Source: Nicotiana tabacum (taxonomy: Eukaryota; Streptophyta; Magnoliopsida; Solanales; Solanaceae). Taken from it: a stretch of 64,000 nucleotides of DNA. Numbering within the stretch: position 1 is the first letter of the stretch; each line of letters begins with the position of its first letter. The notes below the pieces were generated by a model. That model was not told the DNA's origin and did not search any database. It was given only the letters and a program-made list of their open reading frames with translations. A program made the translations under genes and the position numbers. The DNA lies in contig NC_134089.1 in the NCBI RefSeq assembly GCF_000715075.1, positions 68,058,697 to 68,122,696 on the forward strand. Direction: 5' to 3'. This document shows, piece by piece, positions 32,525 to 43,966 of this stretch.

Positions 32525-34865
32525 ATGGCTAGGACTTCTAGGACAGTTCCCCGACGGAATAACATTGCATCGTCATCCTGATTACCTGAGGAAGAGACCA
32601 GATCGATTCCCACTTTGGAATAATGTACCCCACCCGATCTCGACACATCAACGGATTTTGATGTCGAGACTACCTTATCTATGCCAGGCCAGTGTGAGCA
32701 CGTGTCCCGATACGTTAGCGTTGTGACCGATGTTAGCAAGGTAAGGGAGGACTGCCGATGGAGCAAGGCAGTGGAGGTGGAGATTCTCGGCCCTGACGAT
32801 AATATTACTGACTTCAAGGCTGGCTTCCTTTATGTATACACTTACCCATTCACCCTGGGTCCTAATAAATCCGTCGAGTCTCCTCCTCTGGAAATCGACC
32901 CAGTTGTTCTTGATTTCTGAGACCGATACCAGGTGACACTAGGTCAGATCTACCCTTCTTTTTGGGGGATAGTGTTGATGCTTCGATATTTCACCAAAGG
33001 GGTTGAAGGTGAGGTTTGTACCCTTAGTCATCTGATCAGAATGTACAGTCCTCCACTGTATCGAGTCTTAATCAAGCTACGCCATCGGTCCAAAATTCTT
33101 TTTTCACGAGTGTTGACGAGGGGAAGGACCGATGATGGGTGAGCAAGTTTATCCGAGTAAGGACCTCGAATATCATCCCGGCTCAGAGAATGCCCTTTCC
33201 GGAGCAGTGGAATGCCCGACATAAGCGATTTTCCATTTAGCCGCTTTTTTCGACTACTTTTTCGTTTCTCGGTTGAGCGAGAAATTCCCGTACCGCATTT
33301 GGTCTTGGACCATCCTGGCTAATAAGCATTGGGTGGCCAAGAATCATGGTAAGGTTCCTTTAACGCCTACGTTTCGTATTTTTTGTTTCCTTCTAAGCCC
33401 TTAGCGAAAGCGTATCGCAGTTATTGTGCTAGCGTAGGTTTTGGCGAGAATATGCAGATGAGGCTGCCCCTTGATGGTGAAGCATGGGCCTTGGAGCTTG
33501 GCACGAACGAGAAGAGGAAAAGCAGGGCAGCCATTGCCCGTTCTACGACAAAGAAAACCAGGTCACCCGAGCGCCGACCACTGGTGGGACTGCTGCTCTG
33601 ACCTCGGGGTCGAATCCTGATATCGAAGGGGAGGATGATGAAGGAAGCCCGTTAAGGAGGAGAACAAGTTCGAGTGCGAGAGACTTGAAGGCACCCCGGT
33701 TGAAAGCTGTTGAGACCGGAATGGCTGGCTCCAGCCGGGCTCGTGGGTCAGGGGTCCTTGAAGAGGACGTTGATGTAGCTTCGAATCGTACAGCCAGATT
33801 CAGTGTAGCTTCTACTAGGAGGATCGTTGGCGTTAATCCCGAGGGATCAGAGCTCGGGGCCTTCTAGGAACATGTGTTGCCACTTGGAGAAATCGGTGAA
33901 TCGTACAACTTTATTTCGAAGTTTCTGATTTCATTAGGGGAACTGAGGGATGCCCAAGGCATGATCGGCGCCACAGGTGGGACTCCTCCCAAAGTGTGAG
34001 ACTTTATTGCCAACAATTTCGATGGCATAGTCAACAGAGCTAATCTTGATATTTCTGGTGCCATTAAAGCGGAAAAGAATTCCATGCAGCAGGTGATAGT
34101 CATTCCTCGTGTATTTCTTTCATTCTCAGGCGTCATTCGTCGTCTCTCTAACTTTTCCGTTCTGCCGCAGTGTAAGGAGATGTATGACCATGCCATCCTT
34201 TGGCTCTGCGGGAACTTTCTTGTCATGAAAAGTAGCGTAAGAAAATTGCTTCGAAGCTATAGGATTCGGAGGCTTGCTATTCCCAGGGAGATAAAGAGCT
34301 AGTAGAGCTTCAGGTCGCTTTGGAGACGGCGCTACGGGAGAAGGCCAATCTTGTTGCTCAGGTATTTTGCCTTGCTCATACCTGACATTTTACCCCCTAT
34401 TCAATACGTTTTGGATTCATATATTCATTGACTTGCCCATCTCCCGTAGGTCGAGCAGAGTGGCTCGCAAATTAGTCATTTGAAAGCGAAGATCTCCAGG
34501 CTGAGAGGGCGAAATGAGATAGCGGCCGAGGAATTGCGACATCCCGGGATCTTCTCACAGACACTCGCATGGAGATTGTTGCTTTGGCCACGGCTAAGTT
34601 CGAGGCTGAACGAGATGCTGCCACTTATCGGGAGGATGTGGCCATAACGCATACAATGGTTCATGACATATCCATGGCAGCTGAGCAGAAACTAATCCGA
34701 GCTATCGAGCATGCCAAAGAGGAGGCCAAGAGGGAGACCCTGGAACAACTCGGGGCCAAAGGCATCGACCTGTCAGCTGATCTCAAGGAGGCCCGTGCAG
34801 AGGAGGGAAGATTAGCGCTCTTGATTGACCCTGATAATGGAGAAGATGATGGTGAGGAGGAGTAG
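32525..34865 (+). pseudogene. Antisense gene C1 of element C (diverged copy)
   Basis: It is antisense to the C gag. It starts MARTSRTVPRRNNIASSS, followed by a stop. The PF04195-like part reads ADFKAGFLYVYTYPFTLGP-like wording (ITDFKAGFLYVYTYPFTLGP at about 32805-32864), then YQVTLGQIYPSFWGIVLMLR and LSHLIRMYSPPLY. The middle is a Ser/Arg/Glu-rich linker (33484-33867). The C-terminal coiled coil has a predicted 88-bp intron at 34362-34449 (CAG/GTATTT...CGTAG) and ends EEAKRETLEQLGAKGIDLSA with an acidic tail and stop at 34863-34865. It is only moderately similar to C2 and the A/B genes. Stops at 32579, 32918 and 33138 disable it. The function is unknown. Confidence 0.72.
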
Positions 34866-35270
34866 TCTCTGCGTCCGTTTTGTATGCCTTCCTTTTTGCT
34901 TCGTATGCTGCCCCCTCCCCCGAGAAACGGATAGTGTGAAGACGTTTTTTCCTTTTTGTCAATGTATAAAAGGAGCTTTCATTCTGTCAGCCCTCATCTT
35001 TGCTTTTTTGCTTTTGCATTCCGACATCGACCCTTCGGGTCTTTTTCTTTAGACAAATCGGGGCCCCGAGACTGGCCACGTCCCGAGGTTGAATCAACAG
35101 CGCCTCCCGAACCGATTTTATGACATCGGGGATCTCCCGAGCTCATGCAATTTTATGAGTCATGTGGGAGCCAGGGTGATTCTGCCAGTACATTCCCCTA
35201 GGAGAGAGTGACGTTAATGCGGCCAGAATTAATTGGCCCTCTTGGGCAAGCGAGCAGTTGTCACTTTGCC

Positions 35271-35280
35271 TCTATATATT
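35271..35280 (+). promoter_or_regulatory. TATA box of antisense gene C2
   Basis: TCTATATATT lies about 155 bp before the ATG at 35433. Upstream GAATTAATTGGCC matches the promoter of the A antisense gene on the other strand (5790 region). Confidence 0.6.
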
Positions 35281-35432
35281 TGCTCATCTACCTCTTAAGC
35301 AGCGATTTTCCAGTTCATGATAAGCATATCTCCTCTGCAGTGCCTGGCTCTTTGTGCTAGTCCTCCCGCTTCCCTGTTTCAGAAATTTCTTTGCCTAGAT
35401 CCTCTTCTTCTTCCCCCTATTCTGCCGTAGTC

Positions 35433-37477
35433 ATGGCCGCTGCTTCGACGCCTGATCCTCGAACTAAAGGGAGTCCCTCTTATGCTCTTCCTTTGGTCGG
35501 TACCAACAGCTCGCCTCCGATGTCATGAGAGCGAGGCTCATGGTTCCCTGCCTCAAGGAGGGCTATCACACCGGGAAGGTATTCCAATGTTCTGGGCCAT
35601 CAAAAGAATTTGTCGAGGATTATTTCATCGGTAAGGGAGGAAAACCTCGAGATGATCAGAAAAGAATGCGGATGGGGGGAAGGCGCGATTTTGCAAGCAC
35701 CTTCCCCTGAGGAGAGTGTCATGACATATGTTGAGGGATTCTTGAGTGTGTATATTCACGTTCTTGCACTGGGTTCCTCGGACCGGGTCGTGCTTGATTT
35801 TCTGTAGAAGATATCAAGTAAAGTTGGCATAGGTTCATCCCTTTCTTTGGAGAATAGTGCAGTCAATGAGATATTTTACTGACAAGGCGGGGATAGAATT
35901 TACCCTCAGCCACCACCTGAGGTTGTACCGGCCATTGTGCTATTGGGGCCTGATTGCTCTTCAGCGCTGATCCATCTGAGCTCCTATAATCGGTAGCGAG
36001 GAGGATGAGGAACGTGGATGGATGAATTGGTTCGTTTGAATCCGGACGACCGATGTTATCCCTGGAAAGTTTTTGCCATTTCCTGAGAAATGGAACTTCA
36101 CACGTAAGTGCTCTATTTGAACTACCTTTATGTCAACATAAGGTTGGCCCCATAATTATATCTTTCTGTTCTTTGTTTATAGCAACTCATTGGTTGCCCG
36201 ACGAGGTCCCAGATTTAGCCGAATGGTCTCGTAAGCTAGCAGCTTGCTCGATTTACGATAGGCGCCGGTGGCGAGATCTATCAAAAAGGAGATGGGAGGC
36301 GAAGCATCATGATAGGTGCCTGGCATTCTGCCCCCCCCCCTAAGAGATGGCTTCCTTCTTGCCAACTCATCTGATTTATTTGCTGCAAGTATCGGGAATC
36401 CTTTCGAAGCGAGGCCGAGTTCCCCGAGGGAAGAAGAGAGATTGCTGGCTCCGGGGTCAAGGAGCGCAGGTAAAAGGAAAGATGCTCCGGGGTGTAAGAA
36501 GGCTTGTAGTGAGGTGACTTCTTTTCAGCGGTTAAATGGAAGCGACTCGGCCACCGGCAGCCTTCCGGGATCGATGCACTGTCGGATGTTGCTTCGGCCT
36601 TCGGCTAGGCTCAGCGTTATGGCCTTATGGTGAGTTTTGGCTGCTGTAAGGATGTTCTGGCCCTGTTCTCCTCCCTTTTTTTATTTTTTTTATTTACATG
36701 GCTTTCTTTCTCACGCCTTAGATAGGCTCAAAGCCGAACTTCTCCATTGCAAGGCCCCGTTGCGGGAGGCTCGAGATAGGGAGAAATCCCTCAAACTTCT
36801 TTGTGCAGCAAAGGAAATCGAGCTCGTCGCTTTATGGCATGAGGTAGACCAGAGCCGTGCCCGGGAGGCCCTCTAGGAGAAACAGGTACACTGCATTTCG
36901 CGCTGGCCTACATTTCCTTTTTGTCTCGCCCCCTTGATATTTTGCTATTTTAGTTGAAGGATAAGGGGGATGTGCTGAAACAACTCTAGGGGAAGGGTGG
37001 CAAAGCCAAATGCAAATCCACCGAGCTGCAGGCACGTGTGAATGCGCACTCTGTGGCCAAAGAGATGGCTCAGGCCGGGGCTTCCACTCTTGAGGCACAA
37101 ATTCAGACCGCCCATGCGAATGATTATGCTCAGGCAAAGACGATTGCAAGACTCTCATCCGAGCTTTCGAGGGAGAAAACCGAGGAGGTGGATGTCCGGG
37201 CCGATGTTGCGATGAATAATACTAAGGCATGACAGAAAATGATGGCTTATTCAAGAAGTGCTAGATCTGCAAAAGCTGAGCTGAAGAAGTCCCTCGATCG
37301 TGCAAACAATAGTAAGGAGTATGTAAGGTGCAGATCCTGGAGGGAAATCCTCGAGGAGATACATGCAAGGGCTTTGATCTCTCGGGGGACATCGAGCAAG
37401 CCAAAGGAGAGGAGTATGATGCCAAATTCCTATTGTTTGATGCTGATGACGATGAGGAGGAGACCACCGGGCCATAG
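35433..37477 (+). pseudogene. Antisense gene C2 of element C: PF04195-like domain plus coiled coil
   Basis: From ATG 35433 it reads MAAASTPDPRTKGSPSY, then VREENLEMIRKECGWGEG and VEGFLSVYIHVLALGSSDRV with a frame change between. A 79-bp intron is predicted at 36104-36182 (CAC/GTAAGT...TTATAG) before THWLPDEVPDLAEW, as in A and B. After RRWEAKHHD comes a low-complexity linker, then an intron ending at 36721 before LKAELLHCKAPLREARDREK and a 68-bp intron at 36886-36953 (CAG/GTACAC...TTTTAG), at the same place as in A (69 bp) and B (69 bp). The coiled coil continues to WREILEEIHARGFDLSGDIE and an acidic end, with TAG at 37475-37477. It is the true counterpart of the A and B genes. Several stops are present. 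Confidence 0.77.
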
Positions 37478-39990
37478 CTGCCAGAAAAAGAGGGAATGTC
37501 TATGCCCTGCCTTCTTTGCTGTGTATATATCTTTCATTATATGTCATAGGATGAGATTGCGCTCCATCGTCAATATGTAGAAATAAGAGGGGGAACCCCG
37601 CAATTTGTATCTTATGTATTTCTGCTTGTTGGAGTTCCAATTAGCTCGATTCAACCTCGGACTTGCCCTTAGGATTGCGTGCTTTAATCGTCTTCGGGTT
37701 CAGTCTCCGAGTCGGGATCCGACTCGAACTTAATTTACCCTCGAGTTTTGCATTGTATGGGCTGGCGATAGTGGCTCTTACGCCTTGAGTCGGAGCGACC
37801 TTTTATATATGTGGCCCTTAGGCATGTGTAGTTAACTATTTTGGATCCGGTCTCCGAATTGGGATACGACTCGAGCTCATTTTAATCCTCAAGTTGTCCA
37901 TTTTCAAGCTGGCGATAGTGGCTCTTACGTTGTTTTGGTCGTTGAGACCTTTTAGTGTGTGGCCTGGAGGCTCGTTTTGGCTGGCGACAATAGCTCTTAC
38001 GCTTTTGCCCGTGGGCTTTTTGTTGGTTTTGTTTTACGCTCGTTAAGGTCTTTTGAAATAATTTTGCCTGACTCGTCGTCGGTCCCGGAAGAACCTCGAG
38101 TCCAAGTCATTATCGGCGATATTTGAGCACCTTGGAAGGTTCATAGCTCGTAGGTTGAGTAGGTCGAAGCCTTGTGATTTGGAGCTGACATGGTCAAAGC
38201 ACTTTTTTGCCTATTGAGGGAAGCTTGTTTTAACTAGTTCTTTCCGAAGTATATTCAAAGTAATGGCCTGCGATTTTGTTTAGCGATGGTCGGGCGTCCC
38301 CGAGTCGGGTTTAATTTGGTTGTATCATCCGTTCTGACCGTAGTCATATGTGTTTGGACGCAGCCATTTTTGATCGCGAGTGATAGTTTAGGTATCTACA
38401 CCGAGGGTATGCCCTTTCGTGATTCTTACAAATGCGACGTATAGCCTAAACATCGGGATTTTGAATTTCATGCCTGTTGTGTGAGGTCTTATAGTTTGTC
38501 ATGCTTGTTGAGGTCTTACAATTTTTGTTGTAATATAGAATAGATCTAGTTATGCCAAGTCTACCCGCTCGGGGTATTACAGTTTCGGGTTTTCCAGTAC
38601 ATGGCGATTAATGATAGTCCCCGAGTAATCGAGTTTGTTTAGGCTCGAAAGCCGCTTTTCATGAGCTTGAAGTTGCCTTGCTGGGGCTTTGTGAGCCCGG
38701 AGTTCCATCCCCAGGGTCGTGCGGGTGCCAAATTATTGACGCTAAGTCTCCGAGTATTTCAGGATGCATTTGGTGGAGGAGTCCCTGCCGGGAGTATACT
38801 GAGATTTCCTTCTTTGGCGTATAAGATGCTGAAAAGATATTCTTTTATTGCTTAGCATAAACACATATTGTTTCATTGTTGTGAGCTCGGCCCGTGCGGG
38901 AGCGGCTCCTAGGACCATTTTATCCGGTACATGGTTCCCTATTGAAACTCAGTCTGTCATTCCCTGGTCCTTCTGAGGGGATGATACCTTTAAAAGGAGA
39001 TCATCGCTCGTTGTTTGATTGCAAAAGGAGGCATGTGATCCTGTCGTATCCTCCTCTGGGGGTACGTTGTTTCGCTAATAATCTTGCTGGCGAGACCATT
39101 TTCAGGGTGGAAACCCGACCGAGGTAAAAAAGCGTAATGGGTCCTGCTAAGGCCTACGGATCTCTGGGTGGAGTTAGAACTTCCGAATGTCCCGGCCAAT
39201 TATCTGCATACAGTTTAGTGAAAAAATAGCAATGTAATGGAGCAGTTCTTCCTTACCGCGGGATGTGTAGGTGACGCTTTGAGATTTGGTACATTCCTGC
39301 CATTTTGCGGTGTGAGCCCTAATACAACCCTCCGCTATGTTTAATCAGGATTGGACGAAAATGTGGTTTGCTTACCCTTTGATCCTTTCGAAGGTGGAGG
39401 TATTGATGACGGCGATGCATCACATGGTGAGGAATTTCCCCTCGTCGGGTATCGCTCCCCGTCGATTATTTTAATTCTGCTCCTTGCATGGGATTTCATT
39501 GTTTTAGCGAAGTGAGGTCGGCGGTGTCTCCGGGCGGTGTGCCCGCTGCCATCTGAACAAGACGTCCGTGCCTTTAGACTTTTTTTACGGTATAGAACCC
39601 GGCGTTCCAGTCCAAGCTTAGACGGGCTGTATCGAGAGGTGGTCATGTTTTGGCCCGATGGTTCAAGCCGCATTATTAACCTACGCCCGACAATGTTAAT
39701 GTGTTGATCGAACCACCTGAATTCATGAGCACATGTTTTATTTGAAATAGATCAAATGAGGGAGAGGGCTACCAATGCGTCAGTGTGAGGCCGAGGCGAA
39801 GTCTCAATGCCTTTTTTGCTGGATGTAAGGGCGTCCTCTTGAATATATCCCTGGACCCATTTTTCCCCGACGACGAACATTTTTACTTTCCATTTTTATG
39901 AGTCCTTGGAGGGTGCTGTCGCTTTTCCAATATCGCGGCAATACGCCGCGACTCATTTGCTTCGTTTTCCTACCGAATTCGAGCCTGATC
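37478..39990 (-). other. Non-coding tail of element C between antisense gene C2 and gag
   Basis: Read on the minus strand it follows gag. No protease or pol is recognisable; the remnant ORF 39673-39341 corresponds to sequence after the protease in B. A decayed copy of the shared T-rich block lies at about 39060-39140. Further down are the direct repeats on 'GTCTTA..' (38480-38525), the CTGGCGATAGTGGCTCTTAC copies and two hairpins. Gag-side and antisense transcripts would converge here. Confidence 0.65.
37705..38015. repeat. Repeat and hairpin zone of element C
   Basis: Copies of CTGGCGATAGTGGCTCTTAC lie at about 37761, 37910 and (CTGGCGACAATAGCTCTTAC) 37981; these are the reverse of the A/B word. 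Hairpin words are CGAGTCG-5 nt-CGACTCG at 37708-37726 (perfect 7-bp stem) and CGAATTG-5 nt-CGACTCG at about 37855-37873 (two mismatches). Each is preceded by TCTCC, the reverse of GGAGA. Confidence 0.8.
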
Positions 39991-39993
39991 GCT

Positions 39994-41448
39994 CTACAGT
40001 GATCGACAACGATTTTTATTGAGTAGCATGACTGTTTTCATCCTGAGCTGGTGTCTATTTTTGACCCCATGGTCATGCGCGCCACGCGGTTCCTGTGCCA
40101 GGTTGTGGTTTCCTCGAGGGGGATTTAGTCGAATAGGTCTGAGGCGTTTGGCGTCCCTGGTTTCGCTTATAGTGATCACGATGTTTGGTATAGCGATGCA
40201 GAGATCCTACTCTGACGGGCGAGGTGCCCCTACCAGCCATGCCTCGCCGAATCTGGCTTTGCTGAAGATTCCTCGAGGATGTTTCCCTCGAGCTATTTCC
40301 CGCTCATTGCAAGGTAGATTACATCTGGGGGCGTTCCTCCTATCCGCGATGCATGGACGGTACCTCCATCTCTTTGGTGTTAGTTTCTTTACCAGGAGCT
40401 TGCTTGGGTATACCGAGCCCAAGGAGGCTCCCGAATAGTTATCTATGGTCCTGATTCGTTACTGATGCTGGGTACGGGCATCCGACCAGATCTCAGCTGC
40501 GTATCTGATCAAGCTTCATTTGAAATGCCCCGAGGTCATCGGGCATGGTTCGTTTAGGCTTCGGGTGAAGGCCTGTGTTGCCCAGTCATCTGAAACTTGG
40601 GGCAATCTCGTTCATTCTATCAGGGAATGAGGCGTGACTTCCCATGGCATTTCGTTCTCCCTTTGTTCGGCCTCTCCCATTGCTGCTTCGATGGCATCGG
40701 CGTGTGCCTTTGCGGAGGAATCTGCTGGTACAGTAAGCGAGTTCGTGAGGTCAGGTGTTAGGCTGTGGTGCCACATCATGGTTCCTTTTGAGAGTGTTTT
40801 CTTGAACTTTTTCAACGAGACGGGCTCGAACTCATCATCTTGAAGGTCGTTGCCTATTCCCGCACACGTGTAAGCGGTGGTGCGCTCGTCGGGATCCGAG
40901 GTCCTATCGTACTTAGGGAGTTCCAGCGTTCTGGACTTCCGTGAAACGGGTTCAGGGACCGCTTCCTCGGGGGACGAATGTTTCATGAACTTCCACGAAC
41001 CTGACTCGATCCTCTTGGAGAGATCCCCAAGCATCTTCCCCATGGCAAGGTCTGTTACCGATCCGTTGTTGCTTGATCTCTTGGGTGTTCGTTCGGCGCA
41101 GGGAGCTATTTCCGGTGCTACTCCACTGGGAGTCTTCGGATGGCTTTGAAACTGAGCGATGGCCAACTATTGTGCCTGCAACATTTTAACAAAATTGTAA
41201 AGACTAACTTCTTGTGTTTCCCGAGCCGGGGTTTGTTGGGTTTCTTGTCGGTCGATATGCTGTATGCTCCCATCGGTGTGCGAGGCTTCGTCTACCTGCT
41301 GTGCGCCTTGTGAACCCGAGTGCACCAGAATCAGCCCAGATGCATTATCAAGGTTCTACGGCATCGTGCCAACCACTAGAAAAGCCGCACCATTTTCGCC
41401 GTGATTTTCGAGGTAGTCGTTCTCAACTCTGTTTACCGAGCCAGACAT
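39994..41448 (-). pseudogene. Element C Gag
   Basis: It starts at ATG 41448 (MSGSVNRVENDYLENHGENG), like B. The open part 41166-40612 (MAIAQFQSHPKTPSG..., TLELPKYDRTSDPDERTTAYT, MMWHHSLTPDLTNSL, SSAKAHADAIEAAMGEA) matches B 14044-14640 in the same frame as the ATG, with a large in-frame deletion after KRIESG. The stretch 40422-40207 matches the B region near 14882-15100. The last part, 40179-39994, corresponds to the zinc-knuckle end but its Cys/His pattern is lost. Stops and frame changes are numerous. No protease follows. Confidence 0.85.
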
Positions 41449-41546
41449 TTTGACCTGAAATAAAGAGATCTTTGGACAAGAAAAGTGTGAAAGATAACTC
41501 GCGTTTGTGCAATGAAACCAGCAAGAAAATAATCACTATTATTTTT

Positions 41547-41565
41547 AGCCCCACGGTGGGCGCTA
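41547..41565 (-). other. Primer binding site of C (tRNA-Lys)
   Basis: The minus strand reads TAGCGCCCACCGTGGGGCT, 18 of 19 bases complementary to the tRNA-Lys(CTT) 3' end. Confidence 0.88.
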
Positions 41566-41568
41566 AAC

Positions 41569-42327
41569 TATTTATCGTGAAAATGGTAACAACAATTAAA
41601 TTTGTAAATGGGATTCTAAAAATATGTGATCTATTTTTATGCTAGTTGTTAGAGCAGATGATGCTAAGAATGTAGAGTTTAATGATGAAATGCAAGCTAC
41701 AATGAGGCAGTAATCAAACCGAGGGGCCTGCTGCTCGGATATAGGACTAGTCGATGGGGACCTCGGGGTTGATGTCCGAGTCGAGCTCGAGCTATCGAGG
41801 ATAGTCGGGAATGGGATAACAGTTAAGATATGATTAAACAAATCCCAATATGGCCAATACCAAGAGATAGAATGAAGAACAAGTAAGAAAATGATAAATA
41901 TTAAAGTGGCCTCGGGCCAGCGAGAACAAGCAAGTTAGAAAGAAAAGAGAGATAGAGAGAGAGAGATTATTGCACTTGTGGAGAAATAGGGCAACATCAG
42001 CCTTTTACAAAGTGGCATGGATTCCCCTTATATAGGAGAGGGAATACCATATAGTACAGAGTGCATTGAATGTAAAGATACAGGGATGGGACGGCTAGGC
42101 ATGGTACTAGTGTTTGCTAATTCTAGCTGCTCGCTTCGGGAATCCCCCGTCCTCGGAACCTTCGTTGGGTCGCGGACAAATTTCCTATCCTCGGAATCTT
42201 TGCTGGGTCGCGGACGAACCTCGAGGGAGGGAACTCGATCGTAATCCTGCAGCATCGAGACACTGATATGACTTCCCGTATGTACCTTAATGGCGAGAAA
42301 TAGATCCCCCCGATTTCATTGCATACA
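41569..42327 (-). repeat. Element C 5' LTR
   Basis: The minus strand starts TGTATGCAATGAAATCGG at 42327 and ends with CACGATAAATA at 41569. The TATA word on the minus strand is at 42027-42034. A GA/CT tract at about 41948-41967 corresponds to the TC tract in B. Confidence 0.85.
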
Positions 42328-43412
42328 CAAGTGTTTTGTGCAACCAAGATCAGAGCTTGGCTTTGCAGCAATGAGTGATGCCAAACCACCTTAACCTATA
42401 TATGTCCATCAACACAACTTAAATGTAGATTCTTTCTTCAACATTAATATATCAACCGTAGACCTAAATTTAAACATTCGAAATTCCTGATACGATCTGA
42501 TTCTCGCATTCCATATTATATTAATCTCAACAATCTGTATCAAATTATAAATATATCCCCTAGATATAACCACATGACATAACCCATTTCTCATACATTT
42601 GTAGCAATATTTCTAACGACAATAGCTGCCCATTACCAAACCTAGCACCAGTAACATACCTCGTATAAAATATAACCTTGTTCCAAACCTTCACAACACT
42701 GATAATGATGTAAAAAACATGTAGAAACTCATTATCACTCACTCAGTAGAAGCTAATCATCTGACGAGCCACACCAAATGCCACCTAGTCATATACAAAA
42801 CAATCCATACCCAACATGCAACAACTCGAATATCGCTGAAGATGAGAAGAGAACCAAATGAGAGAACCACCAAACAAGTCCAACAAATATCACCACAAAG
42901 CAATGTGTTATAAACCCAACTCACAATGAAGAGCACATGAAGTAAGCATGAGGAATCATGTCCTATTGTAACTCAATTATGGCACGTAACCCCATCTAGC
43001 TATAACAATCACAATAAATAATCACATGTGAATCAATAGTAAATGCACGAAGTGCATGACCATAACCATGGAGAAACGGATACCACAATATACTGCATAC
43101 AGGAAAACACGGCTAAGGCACAATAAATAATTTAACACTCCAAGAGCTATCTCGCTCGACTCTCGCTGCAAGGCACAAACATAACCACACCATATGTGAG
43201 AATAGTCAAGTGGTATCGCATCCCATCATAGCATCAGAGCGCAGCACATGGAACATATCAGGATATGAATAAGGTCAACTCTAGCCACTGAAACATCCCC
43301 AGCAGTAGTTGTGCTTGGTAAACAAACCTTATTTGATCCATAATACACAATCCCACTAGACCTACTAGTGGCCTCCAAGTCAGTTATGATTCTCCCTAAA
43401 TGGGTAGACAAC
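42328..43412 (-). other. E internal region, between C and H
   Basis: No coding motif is seen. It aligns with G at roughly 47330-48500: for example 'AGCTGCCCATTACCAAACC' against 'AGCTGCTCAAGCAACCC', and 'CACACCATATGTG' against 'CGCACCATATGTG'. It ends where the H LTR begins. Confidence 0.6.
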
Positions 43413-43966
43413 AGTAATGACCCGATCAGTCATTTTGAGCTCTCGCACATTATTCAGCGGTTTAAGACCTTGAGTAGCTTCATTTCATGTATTATGACTT
43501 GCACGTGTGGTAGGATTTGGAGAAGTTTGGAGTTTATTTAGAGGAATAATTCTCAATTCGGAAGCCTTAAATTGAATGAGTTGGCCAAGGTTTGACTTTT
43601 GAGTAAATGACCTTAGAATTGGGATTTGAAGGTTCATATAGCTTCATAAGGTGATTTTGGACTTCGGTGTATGTTCGGGTTGGTTATCTGATAGTCTGAG
43701 AGAGATTCAGCGATTACTATCGACATTTTGCATTTCGAAAAATTTTAAACTTGCTAAGTATGACTTATATTGGACTTTAGTGTTATCGGACTTCATGCGG
43801 TTTTCCAAAACCTTGGATAGGTTTATTTTATTGATTGGAACTTGTGCATGAAGTTTGGTTGTGATCCAAAATGTCTTAGTGTGATTCGGATGCGTTCGGC
43901 AAAGGATGAAGGTTTGAAAGTTAAGAGAGTTTAAGAAATAGAGTTTGATCTTTAATTCTTGGTTTC

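Larger units (their letters stand above)
31458..42327 (-). mobile_element. Tat-like LTR retrotransposon C, minus strand
   Basis: This is a third copy of the A/B family in reverse. The 5' LTR is at 41569-42327, with the tRNA-Lys primer site at 41547-41565, gag at 41448 down to about 39994, a tail with hairpins, two antisense genes on the plus strand, and the 3' LTR at 31458-32205. Flanks CAAGA (31453-31457) and CAAGT (42328-42332) fit a 5-bp target duplication with one change. Protease, RT and integrase are not recognisable. It sits in the E internal region. Confidence 0.88.

Noticed and set aside
32202..34865. C1 as an independent host gene rather than part of element C
   Set aside because: It lies between the C 3' LTR and the C2 gene with no other element boundaries, and it shares architecture with the antisense genes.
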